NCBI RefSeq assembly: GCF_900129215.1
Contig: NZ_FQUQ01000011.1
Coordinates: forward strand, 1 to 38,388
Origin: Pedobacter caeni
GTDB lineage: Bacteria > Bacteroidota > Bacteroidia > Sphingobacteriales > Sphingobacteriaceae
Direction of reading: 5' to 3'
DNA length: 38,388 bases
Shown: piece after piece, positions 1-7,582 of the stretch
How the letters are laid out: the number at the start of each line of letters is the position of its first letter
How positions within the stretch are numbered: the stretch's first letter is position 1
Notes under the pieces: generated by a model
Told to the model about the DNA's origin: nothing
Database searches by the model: none
What the model saw: only the letters and a program-made list of their open reading frames with translations
Made by a program: the position numbers and the translations under genes

Positions 1-944
1 AGAACTGCGGTTCGGAGATCAACACTACTGAAGAAGAGGCCTTCCCGACAACCGGTCCAAATGGAGCATTGTATTATTCTTCCAAAGGAAAAACAGGGAT
101 GGGTGGATATGATATTTACAGCAGCAATGGAGAAAAAGGTCAATGGAGCAAAACTCAAAACCTGAAATATCCATTGAACTCTACCAGTGATGATTTCTAT
201 TTTGTGAGCCATGATGGCAAGACCGGATATTTCTCTTCCAACAGGGAAGGGGGAGCTGGTGATGACGACATCTACAGTTTCAACGATCAGACTGCTCCGG
301 CGATGATTCTGGCCCTGGATGGAACTGTTTACGACCAAAAGACCAAAGCGACCTTAGACTCGGTCCTGGTGACCTTAACAGACGGTAACGGACTTGCAAT
401 GAATCGTAAGGTGACCACAGGGAACGGGAACTTCTTTTTCGGTTTAACAAAAGATCAGGATTATAAGGTAGAGATCAGTAAACTGGGCTATACTTCGGTA
501 TTGAAAACGGTAAGTACAAAAGGATTGACTAAATCTGATACTTTAACCATGCAGGCCTTTTTGGATAAAGATAAATTTGAGCCAGGAAAAACCTATGTAC
601 TGAGAAACATCTATTATGATTTTGATAAATCGAACATCAGGCCTGATGCTGCCAGAGAGTTGAATAAACTGCTGGCGATCTTAAAGGAGAACCCGGCGAT
701 CTGGATTGAATTGTCATCACATACTGATAGCAGGGGAAGCGATCAATACAACCAGTGGTTGTCGCAAAGCAGGGCAAACGCTGCCACACAATACCTGATC
801 GACAGAGGAGTTGAGAAAGAGCGGATCAAAGCCAGAGGATATGGGGAAACAATGTTACTGAACAGGTGTTCGGATGGTGTAAAATGCAGCCATGCTGAAC
901 ATCAGCTCAATAGAAGAACAGAATTTAAGGTCATAAAAAATTAG
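1..944 (+). CDS. OmpA family protein with PD40 repeats, 5' end outside window
   Basis: This is the C-terminal part of an outer-membrane or periplasmic OmpA-family protein. The frame is open from base 3, before the first possible start (TTG at 69), so the gene begins upstream of the window. Reading in, there are two PD40 (WD40-like beta-propeller) blades, with NGALYYSSKGKTGMGGYDIY and KTGYFSSNREGGAGDDDIY. A carboxypeptidase-regulatory-like beta-sandwich follows (roughly 90 residues). The last 110 residues form an OmpA C-terminal domain with YYDFDKSNIRP, the SSHTDSRG loop and NRRTEFKV, where the Asp and Arg are the usual diaminopimelate-contacting residues of the family. It probably anchors an outer-membrane assembly to peptidoglycan. 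This architecture is common in Bacteroidota, including type IX secretion PorE-like proteins and PorP/SprF-linked proteins. Which of these it is cannot be decided without the upstream gene. Confidence 0.93.
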   Translation, partial: NCGSEINTTEEEAFPTTGPNGALYYSSKGKTGMGGYDIYSSNGEKGQWSKTQNLKYPLNSTSDDFYFVSHDGKTGYFSSNREGGAGDDDIYSFNDQTAPAMILALDGTVYDQKTKATLDSVLVTLTDGNGLAMNRKVTTGNGNFFFGLTKDQDYKVEISKLGYTSVLKTVSTKGLTKSDTLTMQAFLDKDKFEPGKTYVLRNIYYDFDKSNIRPDAARELNKLLAILKENPAIWIELSSHTDSRGSDQYNQWLSQSRANAATQYLIDRGVEKERIKARGYGETMLLNRCSDGVKCSHAEHQLNRRTEFKVIKN

Positions 945-989
945 GATTCAGACCTTAAAAATTAACATTTAAACACGAATTATGTTCAG

Positions 990-1021
990 CGGGATACTTT
1001 TTGGAGTATCCCGTTTTTTTT
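990..1021 (+). terminator. Intrinsic terminator after the OmpA gene
   Basis: A perfect 9-bp stem (CGGGATACT with AGTATCCCG, loop TTTTGG) is followed directly by eight T residues. It lies 45 bases past the OmpA stop codon and separates that gene from the ROK gene. Confidence 0.93.
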
Positions 1022-1187
1022 ATAGCTGTCGGGCCATTTATCAGCTGGGTAAAAGCAACTCTGTTTTAATCCGGAACAAAATTAAATAAGTTCGTTAAAA
1101 ATATTGCTAAAACTATTTAACAACTATTAGAATATACAAAAGTTATTAATTAATTTGCTGAGATTTTAAAATATAGATAACGGCTAA

Positions 1188-2054
1188 ATGAATTCAACAT
1201 CTTCTAAACTTCCCTATATAGGAGTAGATATAGGTGGCTCCCACATCACCGCTGCTCATGTAGATGCAACCACATACAAAGTAATTGACAGCACGATGAA
1301 ACGTGAGCGTGTCGCTTCAATGGACTCCGCTGAAGTGATCATCGAATCCTGGTTAAACGTGCTTTCTTCCCTTATCATCAGAACCAATGGGGAAAATTCT
1401 AAAATAGGAATTGCGATGCCCGGGCCATTTGATTATGAGCATGGGATCTCCCTGATGAAAGGCATGCAAAAATATGATGCTTTGTACAACATCAACGTAA
1501 AGGAAATCCTGGCTAAACGCCTGGAAATCCCGGAGCAGGATATCGTATTCATCAATGATGCAGAAGCTTTTCTTCGTGGGGAACTGGCCTCAGGTGCCGC
1601 AGCAGACAAAGAACGGGCGATAGGGGTAACACTGGGTACAGGATTAGGATCAACCAGTAATGCCAGTGGGATTACCGTAGATATGAACTGGGCATTCCGT
1701 CCTTTTAAAGAAAGCATTGCTGAAGAATATATTTCTACCAGATGGTTCTTAAAAAGGTATAAGGAAATTACAGGAACAGATGTTAAAAACGTAGAAGAAT
1801 TGCTATCTACGGCAACAGCTTCTGTTAAAGATGAAATTTTTGAAGAATTTTCAGACAATCTGAGTATCTTTCTGAACGATTTAATCGCACAGGAGCAGCC
1901 TCAGGTGGTCGTGATTGGTGGCAATATTGCCAAAACATGGGATCATTTTATTGATGCACTGAAGGGAAAAATCACAGATAAATCTGTAGCCATCAGACAA
2001 AGCGAAATGTGGGAGGATGCAGCTCTTGTAGGTGCAGCCAGCGCATGGGCTTAA
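1188..2054 (+). CDS. ROK family protein (sugar kinase-like)
   Basis: A 288-residue protein of the ROK (repressor, ORF, kinase) family, whose enzyme members phosphorylate glucose, N-acetylglucosamine, mannose or related sugars with ATP. Visible motifs are the N-terminal phosphate loop GVDIGGSH (residues 12-19), FINDAEAF with the expected catalytic Asp near residue 124, GVTLGTGLG (146-154) and the C-terminal VVIGGNIAKTW adenosine motif. No helix-turn-helix precedes the kinase fold, so it is not a ROK repressor. The zinc-binding GH...CxCGxxGC segment of classical ROK glucokinases is missing; the chain passes from GTGLGSTSNASG straight to VDMNWAFRPFKES. The substrate is therefore open. The ATG at 1188 is the only start near the beginning of the homologous region. 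The esterase gene follows 11 bases later and may be cotranscribed. Confidence 0.85.
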   Translation: MNSTSSKLPYIGVDIGGSHITAAHVDATTYKVIDSTMKRERVASMDSAEVIIESWLNVLSSLIIRTNGENSKIGIAMPGPFDYEHGISLMKGMQKYDALYNINVKEILAKRLEIPEQDIVFINDAEAFLRGELASGAAADKERAIGVTLGTGLGSTSNASGITVDMNWAFRPFKESIAEEYISTRWFLKRYKEITGTDVKNVEELLSTATASVKDEIFEEFSDNLSIFLNDLIAQEQPQVVVIGGNIAKTWDHFIDALKGKITDKSVAIRQSEMWEDAALVGAASAWA

Positions 2055-2065
2055 AATTAAGATAA

Positions 2066-2884
2066 ATGAAGAAATACTTTTTTATTGCAGGATTATTGGT
2101 TCTGCTGAACTATTCAAAGGCCCTTGCGGCAAAGGTAGATACGGTGCTGACTTATAGTGCTGCAATGAAGAAGAAAATAAAAACAGTGGTTGTTGTCCCC
2201 GACAACTACCCGCAGGGAAAAAGCTTTCCAACGGTATACCTGTTGCATGGGTATGGTGATAGTTATCTGGCCTGGGTAAATATGGTGCCGGTAATCAAGA
2301 AGTATGCTGATGATTTTCAGATGATCATCGTTTGCCCGGACGGAAATACCTCCAGTTGGTATATGGATAGTCCGTTAGATCCGGAATGGAAGTATGAAAC
2401 GTATGTGGCCACAGAACTGGTGAGCCAGATCGATCAGCAGTATAAAACGGTCAAAGACAGAAAGGGTAGGGCAATCACCGGTCTGAGTATGGGTGGACAT
2501 GGCGCATTATACCTCTCTTTCAAGCACCAGGACGTATATGGCGCAGCAGGAAGCATGAGTGGAGGAGTAGACATGACACCTTTCCCTTTGAAATGGGAGA
2601 TTGCCAAACGATTAGGCAGTTATGACCAACAGCCTGAGCGATGGAAGGCAAACAGTGTGGTCAATATGACACATTTGCTTGTTCCCGATAAACTGGCCCT
2701 GATCATTGACTGTGGAAAGGAGGATTTCTTTTATCAGGTAAATAATAAGCTCCATGAGGAATTATCATACCACAATATCCCTCATGATTTTACCATCAGA
2801 CCGGGTGCACATAACTGGAATTACTGGAAAAACGCAATAGGATTCCAACTGATGTTTTTCAGTAATTTTTTCAATAAAGTATAG
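2066..2884 (+). CDS. Secreted esterase of the esterase D / feruloyl esterase type
   Basis: A 272-residue alpha/beta-hydrolase with an N-terminal signal peptide (MKKYFFIAGLLVLLNY, cleaved around ALAA-K near residue 22). The fold is that of the S-formylglutathione hydrolase / esterase D family, which includes exported acetylxylan and feruloyl esterases. The oxyanion region is VYLLHGYGDS (58-66), the nucleophile elbow is GLSMGGHGAL with Ser141, and an acidic residue sits in DCGKEDF (215-221). The catalytic His is in GAHNWNYW (His249). It would act in the periplasm or at the cell surface on acyl groups attached to sugars or small alcohols. It starts 11 bases after the ROK gene. The natural substrate cannot be read from the sequence. 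Confidence 0.87.
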   Translation: MKKYFFIAGLLVLLNYSKALAAKVDTVLTYSAAMKKKIKTVVVVPDNYPQGKSFPTVYLLHGYGDSYLAWVNMVPVIKKYADDFQMIIVCPDGNTSSWYMDSPLDPEWKYETYVATELVSQIDQQYKTVKDRKGRAITGLSMGGHGALYLSFKHQDVYGAAGSMSGGVDMTPFPLKWEIAKRLGSYDQQPERWKANSVVNMTHLLVPDKLALIIDCGKEDFFYQVNNKLHEELSYHNIPHDFTIRPGAHNWNYWKNAIGFQLMFFSNFFNKV

Positions 2885-3119
2885 TTATCTGTTTTTTATT
2901 TTAGCAAGGGTATTCAGAGGCTTCAGCCGGAACTTTTGAGCAAATTTGAGATTCTCATTTGTTACCGGTTGATTGGTAAAAATGAGGTCGTCAGCCTGAT
3001 TTGTTTTTTCAGTTTTAAATAAACCCGATTGGTATTTCCGGTAATTATTTTTATAAAAGGATAGTTTTTTAGATTAATCTGCGTTGTATGTAATTAAGAT
3101 TTGACTATTTTCACTACCT

Positions 3120-4205
3120 ATGAGACATTATATTTTCGCTGGCCTTTTTACTTTGATTGGTTTCAGTTCATTTGGGCAAAATAATAAGCCCTGGCTTTCT
3201 TTCTGGAACAAAGACTCCACGCTGATCGGTTTTAAGGATAGTGAAAATACTGTAAAGATTGAACCCCGGTTCACAGGATTTATCAGTGCAAAGAAGTTTG
3301 ATGATATTATTGGGGTAAGTGAGACGGTAAATAAAAAATGGATAAACTATTATATCACCAAATCCGGACGAATTGTGGGTAGGGACAGCCTCCATATATT
3401 TGACAATGGGGTGGATTGTGAGACTGAAGGTTTTATTCGCTTCAGAGACGCTAAGACGGACAAGGAAGGAATGTTTAACCGTAAGGGTGACATTGCGATC
3501 CCGGCCAATTACAACTCGCTTACAAGGGTTATAAATGGAATGGTTATCGCATTGCAAGGGGCAAAAAAGAAAAGCTGGGGTAAGGAATCTGGTGACCATC
3601 ATTTCAGTTGGGAAGGAGGGAAGCAAATATTGATTGATACAAACAACCGGGTGCTTATTGATGATTTTAAGTCTGATGGCCGGTTAGACTACTTCTCTTT
3701 GTTGATTTCTGACCAACCTGACCCAAGTCCCATAAGAAAGAATTTCAAGACCTTACAAGGGAAATATTATTCGTTTATAGATGTCAGGAAAGAATTTGAT
3801 GCCTGGCTAAAAACGGCGTTATTAAAAGATTTTACAAAAGAACGCTTATTGGCAGCATCCTTTAAAGAGCTCACAGATGGATGGAAAGCTGAGGAAAGCA
3901 GTGCTTTTATAAATAGAAATTTTGAGCTTATAAAAGCGAAATTTCTGGAGCTGAATCGTCCGAATTGTAAATATCAGGTTTTTCAGGACGGGCTTAACCC
4001 TTTTATCTTTGAATCCGCGAATTTTGAGCGTTTTTACAATAATTGCGGAGAAGCCAAAGAATGGATCTATCCGGTAATGAATATCGTGGTTAGCCATGGG
4101 AAAGGAAACGAAAAGGATTTTTATCAGGATAATCTTACTTTTTTAAGAACGGAAGATGGGTATAAATTTATCAGCGTAGACTTAGAGGCAGGACTGATAA
4201 AATAA
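3120..4205 (+). CDS. Exported protein with WG-repeat-like N-terminal half
   Basis: A 361-residue protein with a clear signal peptide (MRHYIFAGLFTLIGFSSFGQ). Its N-terminal half resembles degenerate WG beta-repeats: LIGFKDSENTVKIEPRFTGF near residues 36-55, then GMFNRKGDIAIPANYNSLTR near residues 117-136. In such repeats, G-x-x-[DN]-x-x-G is followed by an IxPxY/F strand. The C-terminal 160 residues (from about 200) match nothing I recognise. WG-repeat proteins in Bacteroidota are generally uncharacterised exported proteins, so no function is assigned. The gene stands alone: 235 bases of non-coding DNA precede it and a two-way terminator separates it from clpC. I saw no promoter in good agreement with the consensus upstream. 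Confidence 0.8.
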   Translation: MRHYIFAGLFTLIGFSSFGQNNKPWLSFWNKDSTLIGFKDSENTVKIEPRFTGFISAKKFDDIIGVSETVNKKWINYYITKSGRIVGRDSLHIFDNGVDCETEGFIRFRDAKTDKEGMFNRKGDIAIPANYNSLTRVINGMVIALQGAKKKSWGKESGDHHFSWEGGKQILIDTNNRVLIDDFKSDGRLDYFSLLISDQPDPSPIRKNFKTLQGKYYSFIDVRKEFDAWLKTALLKDFTKERLLAASFKELTDGWKAEESSAFINRNFELIKAKFLELNRPNCKYQVFQDGLNPFIFESANFERFYNNCGEAKEWIYPVMNIVVSHGKGNEKDFYQDNLTFLRTEDGYKFISVDLEAGLIK

Positions 4206-4224
4206 ATAAAATCCCATCCCATAA

Positions 4225-4256
4225 AAAAATCCCCCACCATATGGCAGGGGATTTTT
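4225..4256. terminator. Bidirectional terminator between the WG-like gene and clpC
   Basis: AAAAATCCCC pairs with GGGGATTTTT around a loop that itself holds the palindrome CCATATGG. The A-run and T-run flank the GC core, so the hairpin works in both directions. It lies between the two convergent stop codons at 4205 and 4280. Confidence 0.9.
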
Positions 4257-4279
4257 CTTGTCTTATTATTCAGGAATTG

Positions 4280-6820
4280 TTATTCTACACTTCCTTCTTC
4301 TTTTTTCTTTTTCTTGCCCGGGCTTTTGTTTTCTACCACAATTTGATCGCTCTCTTTGTCGTAATCAATTTCCAGTGTATCACCATCATTGATCTCGCCT
4401 TTCAGGATTTCTTCAGCAATCGGATCTTCCAGGTATTTCTGGATGGCACGTTTAAGTGGCCTTGCTCCAAAGTTGATGTCGAAACCTTTCTCTGCGATAA
4501 AATCTTTAGCTACTTCAGTCAGTTTTACTTCATAACCTAAGTTGTGTACACGACCGAATAAAGATTTCAACTCAATGTCAATGATTTTGAAGATTTCTTC
4601 TTTACCCAAAGTATTGAAGACCACTACATCATCCACACGGTTCAGGAATTCCGGAGCGAAGGCACGTTTTAACGCGTTTTCAATCACTCCTCTTGAATGT
4701 GCATCAACCTGATTTGTTTTTGCTGTAGTAGAGAAACCAACCCCTTGTCCGAAATCTTTCAACTGGCGTGCGCCAATGTTCGAAGTCATGATGATGATGG
4801 TATTTCTAAAATCTACTTTACGGCCCAGGCTATCGGTCAGCTGTCCTTCGTCTAATACCTGTAACAGGATATTGAATACATCAGGGTGTGCTTTTTCGAT
4901 CTCATCCAAAAGAATTACTGCATAAGGCTTGCGACGAACTTTTTCAGTCAGCTGTCCGCCTTCTTCATAACCCACATATCCCGGAGGCGCTCCCACTAAG
5001 CGGGAAACCGCAAATTTCTCCATGTACTCACTCATATCGATCTGGATCAATGAATCATCACTGTCGAACATGAAGCGGGCTAATTCTTTTGCCAATTCTG
5101 TTTTACCAACACCTGTAGGGCCTAAGAAAATAAATGAACCAATTGGTTTTTTAGGATCTTTTAATCCGGCTCTGGTACGCTGAATGGCTTTGGTCAGCTT
5201 TTTAATGGCATCATCCTGTCCGATAATTTTCGTTGCTACAGTATCGTACATGTTCAATAGTTTAGCACTATCTGTTTGTCCGACACGTTGCAAAGGAATA
5301 CCGGTCATCATGGAAACCACTTCTGCCACGTTATCTTCCGTTACGGTATAACGTTTGGTTTTAGTTTCTGCTTCCCATGCAGCCTTAGCACGATCCAGCT
5401 CCTCTAAAAGATTCTTTTCAGTATCTCTTAATTTCGCAGCCTCTTCGTATTTCTGGCTTTTTACCACTTTATTCTTTTCAAGCTTGATTTCTTCAATCTT
5501 GTTTTCAATCTCAATGATGTTCTCAGGAACATGGATGTTTGTTAAATGCACCCTTGAACCGGCCTCATCTAAAGCATCAATCGCTTTATCTGGTAAGAAC
5601 CTGTCGGTAATATACCTTGAAGTCAAAGCCACACAGGCATTGATGGCTTCATCAGTATAAGTTACCCCATGGTGATCTTCGTATTTTTCTTTGATACGGT
5701 TTAAGATCTCAATGGTTTCATCCGGTGTAGCAGGCTCAATCATTACCTTTTGGAAACGACGGTCCAATGCACCATCTTTCTCAATGTACTGACGGTACTC
5801 ATCTAAAGTAGTGGCACCGATGCATTGAATTTCGCCCCTTGCCAAAGCAGGTTTGAACATATTCGAGGCATCCAGCGAACCTGAAGCACCGCCGGCACCT
5901 ACAATCGTATGAATCTCATCAATAAACAAGATCACATCTGTAGATTTTTCCAGCTCGTTCATCACCGCTTTCATACGTTCCTCAAACTGTCCGCGGTATT
6001 TGGTACCTGCCACTAAAGAGGCAAGATCTAAGGTAACCACACGTTTGTTGAACAATACTCTGGAAACTTTGCGTTGAACAATGCGTAATGCCAGTCCTTC
6101 TGCAATTGCAGATTTACCTACACCTGGCTCACCGATCAGGATCGGATTATTCTTTTTACGACGTGATAAGATCTGAGACACACGCTCAATTTCTTTCTCA
6201 CGACCTACAATAGGGTCGAGTCTGTTTTCCTCAGCTGCTTTTGTCAGGTCTCTTCCAAAATTATCTAAAACCGGAGTTTTTGATTTGATGTCTGAAACTT
6301 TCTTAGGGCTGCTGAAGCTTTCTTCTTCACGATAATCATCATCACCACCAGTTGATGCGCTATTTTGAGTCTCATCTCTGAAACCGTTTTTATTCACTTC
6401 AACTTCCTGTTTGAAAATCTCGTAATTGATGCTGTATTGCAGTAAGATTTGAGAAGCAATGTTATCATCATCGCGCAAGATGGACAGCAACAGATGTTCT
6501 GTTCCAATCAAATCGCTTTTGAAGATCTTTGCCTCCAGATACGTGATCTTTAAAACCTTTTCGGCTTGTTTGGTCAATGGGATGTTACCCAGGTTAACCG
6601 TCACACTAGAGGTACCTCTGACAGAGTCTTCTATCGAACGACGAAGTTTTGAGGTATCAACACCCAGTGATTTTAATATCTTGATGGCCATACCGTCGCC
6701 TTCGCGAATTAGGCCCAACAAAAGATGTTCTGCGCCTATATAATCGTGACCTAATCTCAGGGCTTCTTCCCTGCTAAAAGATATCACGTCTTTTACTTGT
6801 GGAGAAAATTTAGCTTCCAT
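4280..6820 (-). CDS. clpC: ATP-dependent Clp protease ATP-binding subunit ClpC
   Basis: An 846-residue HSP100 unfoldase that feeds proteins to ClpP in the cytoplasm. Domains in order: double Clp N-domain (residues 1-145) and an acidic Ser/Glu-rich linker (about 146-180). Then comes AAA+ domain 1 with Walker A GEPGVGKS (230-237) and Walker B VILFIDEIH (296-304). A UVR-type coiled segment rich in Lys/Glu (about 437-480) marks ClpC rather than ClpA or ClpB. AAA+ domain 2 has Walker A GPTGVGKT (567-574) and VILLDEIEKAH (635-645). A GVGF loop near residues 693-696 is placed like the ClpP-docking loop. The tail ends in a short Lys/Glu-rich stretch. The gene is monocistronic. A ctsR/mcsAB neighbourhood as in Firmicutes is absent, and no CtsR-like operator was seen upstream. 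Confidence 0.97.
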   Translation of the reverse strand: MEAKFSPQVKDVISFSREEALRLGHDYIGAEHLLLGLIREGDGMAIKILKSLGVDTSKLRRSIEDSVRGTSSVTVNLGNIPLTKQAEKVLKITYLEAKIFKSDLIGTEHLLLSILRDDDNIASQILLQYSINYEIFKQEVEVNKNGFRDETQNSASTGGDDDYREEESFSSPKKVSDIKSKTPVLDNFGRDLTKAAEENRLDPIVGREKEIERVSQILSRRKKNNPILIGEPGVGKSAIAEGLALRIVQRKVSRVLFNKRVVTLDLASLVAGTKYRGQFEERMKAVMNELEKSTDVILFIDEIHTIVGAGGASGSLDASNMFKPALARGEIQCIGATTLDEYRQYIEKDGALDRRFQKVMIEPATPDETIEILNRIKEKYEDHHGVTYTDEAINACVALTSRYITDRFLPDKAIDALDEAGSRVHLTNIHVPENIIEIENKIEEIKLEKNKVVKSQKYEEAAKLRDTEKNLLEELDRAKAAWEAETKTKRYTVTEDNVAEVVSMMTGIPLQRVGQTDSAKLLNMYDTVATKIIGQDDAIKKLTKAIQRTRAGLKDPKKPIGSFIFLGPTGVGKTELAKELARFMFDSDDSLIQIDMSEYMEKFAVSRLVGAPPGYVGYEEGGQLTEKVRRKPYAVILLDEIEKAHPDVFNILLQVLDEGQLTDSLGRKVDFRNTIIIMTSNIGARQLKDFGQGVGFSTTAKTNQVDAHSRGVIENALKRAFAPEFLNRVDDVVVFNTLGKEEIFKIIDIELKSLFGRVHNLGYEVKLTEVAKDFIAEKGFDINFGARPLKRAIQKYLEDPIAEEILKGEINDGDTLEIDYDKESDQIVVENKSPGKKKKKEEGSVE

Positions 6821-6996
6821 ATATACCTTTCTAAATCGGGAATGCTCTAAACTATAAAATTTGTTTTATAAAAAGGCACCCCTGATTTTTTTATTTTATC
6901 AACAATTACGCCATAGCGGCAGAAACGGATGTAGAGACTGCCGATATTTCAGAAATCTTACTAAGTTCTGACTTTATTGGTGATATTTACGATCCG

Positions 6997-7014
6997 ATAA
7001 GCAAATATGTCAGA
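6997..7014 (+). repeat. 18-bp exact repeat, copy 1 (matches the ettA start region)
   Basis: ATAAGCAAATATGTCAGA occurs here and again at 7565-7582, where it includes the ettA start codon. In this copy the ATG at 7007 opens a 13-codon reading frame (MSDGNDRHFSNGC, stop at 7048) that shares its first three residues with EttA. It lies in the 273-base divergent region between clpC and the zinc-ribbon gene. Whether the mini-frame is translated is unknown. Confidence 0.6.
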
Positions 7015-7093
7015 TGGAAATGATCGACATTTTTCTAACGGCTGCTAAATCCCTATTGATCAGAATTTTCAAAGTTTAAGCCCTATAACCCTT

Positions 7094-7447
7094 ATGAGTA
7101 AGATAGCCTGTAAATGCGGACATATAATTGTAGACCAAACTGATGACCTTCCTTATAAAGGGTACTATATTAAAGATACACATATTGAAGAACTTTATAA
7201 AGGGTTTGATCATATAGATCAGTTGATTGATGCCATCAAAGCAGATAAAAGAGAAGAATGGATCATACAAAACTTTGGCAATGCAGCGTATGCCCTTGAA
7301 TTGAGTGATTCCAGCCTTATCCATGACCTTTGGCTACGCAATTTGAAGGTGAGTACGATCTATACTTGTGAAAACTGCGAAAGGTTATTGGTGCAGCAAG
7401 GAGAGGAAAATACTTATAAAACCTATATAGAAGAGCCAGAAGATTAA
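7094..7447 (+). CDS. Small zinc-ribbon-like hypothetical protein
   Basis: A 117-residue soluble protein of unknown function. A CKCGH knuckle near the N-terminus (Cys6, Cys8, His10) and a CENC knuckle near the C-terminus (Cys92, Cys95) could together bind one zinc ion. Between them is a helical acidic segment. No signal peptide or membrane segment is present. It stands between divergently transcribed clpC and codirectional ettA, with 127 bases before ettA and a separate promoter there, so it is probably its own unit. The spacing of the Cys pairs is unlike a DNA-binding finger. I do not recognise a named family. Confidence 0.72.
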   Translation: MSKIACKCGHIIVDQTDDLPYKGYYIKDTHIEELYKGFDHIDQLIDAIKADKREEWIIQNFGNAAYALELSDSSLIHDLWLRNLKVSTIYTCENCERLLVQQGEENTYKTYIEEPED

Positions 7448-7472
7448 TATTCCTGTGATATCTGCTAAACAA

Positions 7473-7503
7473 TTTTTTAATGGGAATTACATCCTTATCT
7501 TTG
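7473..7503 (+). promoter_or_regulatory. Promoter for ettA
   Basis: The -7 element TATCTTTG (7496-7503) fits the Bacteroidota consensus TAnnTTTG exactly. A T-run (7473-7478) stands about 17-19 bp upstream in place of TTTG. Transcription would start near 7508, giving a leader of about 65 nt before the ettA ATG at 7575. Confidence 0.6.
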
Positions 7504-7564
7504 TGCCCCTAACCTTATTTCATTAATTTTAATTCTATAAAGCCTGCTAAAGGCATAAAATATA

Positions 7565-7582
7565 ATAAGCAAATATGTCAGA
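7565..7582 (+). repeat. 18-bp exact repeat, copy 2 (overlaps the ettA start codon)
   Basis: Second copy of ATAAGCAAATATGTCAGA, 568 bases after the first. It spans ten bases of the ettA leader and the first codons ATG TCA GA. Sequence outside these 18 bases is not shared between the two copies. Confidence 0.6.

Noticed and set aside
1433..1858. Minus-strand open frame of 141 codons
   Set aside because: It lies opposite the conserved ROK gene motifs and has low-complexity, shadow-like composition.
3168..3626. Minus-strand open frame of 152 codons
   Set aside because: It is antisense to the exported WG-like protein, whose signal peptide and repeat pattern support the plus-strand reading.
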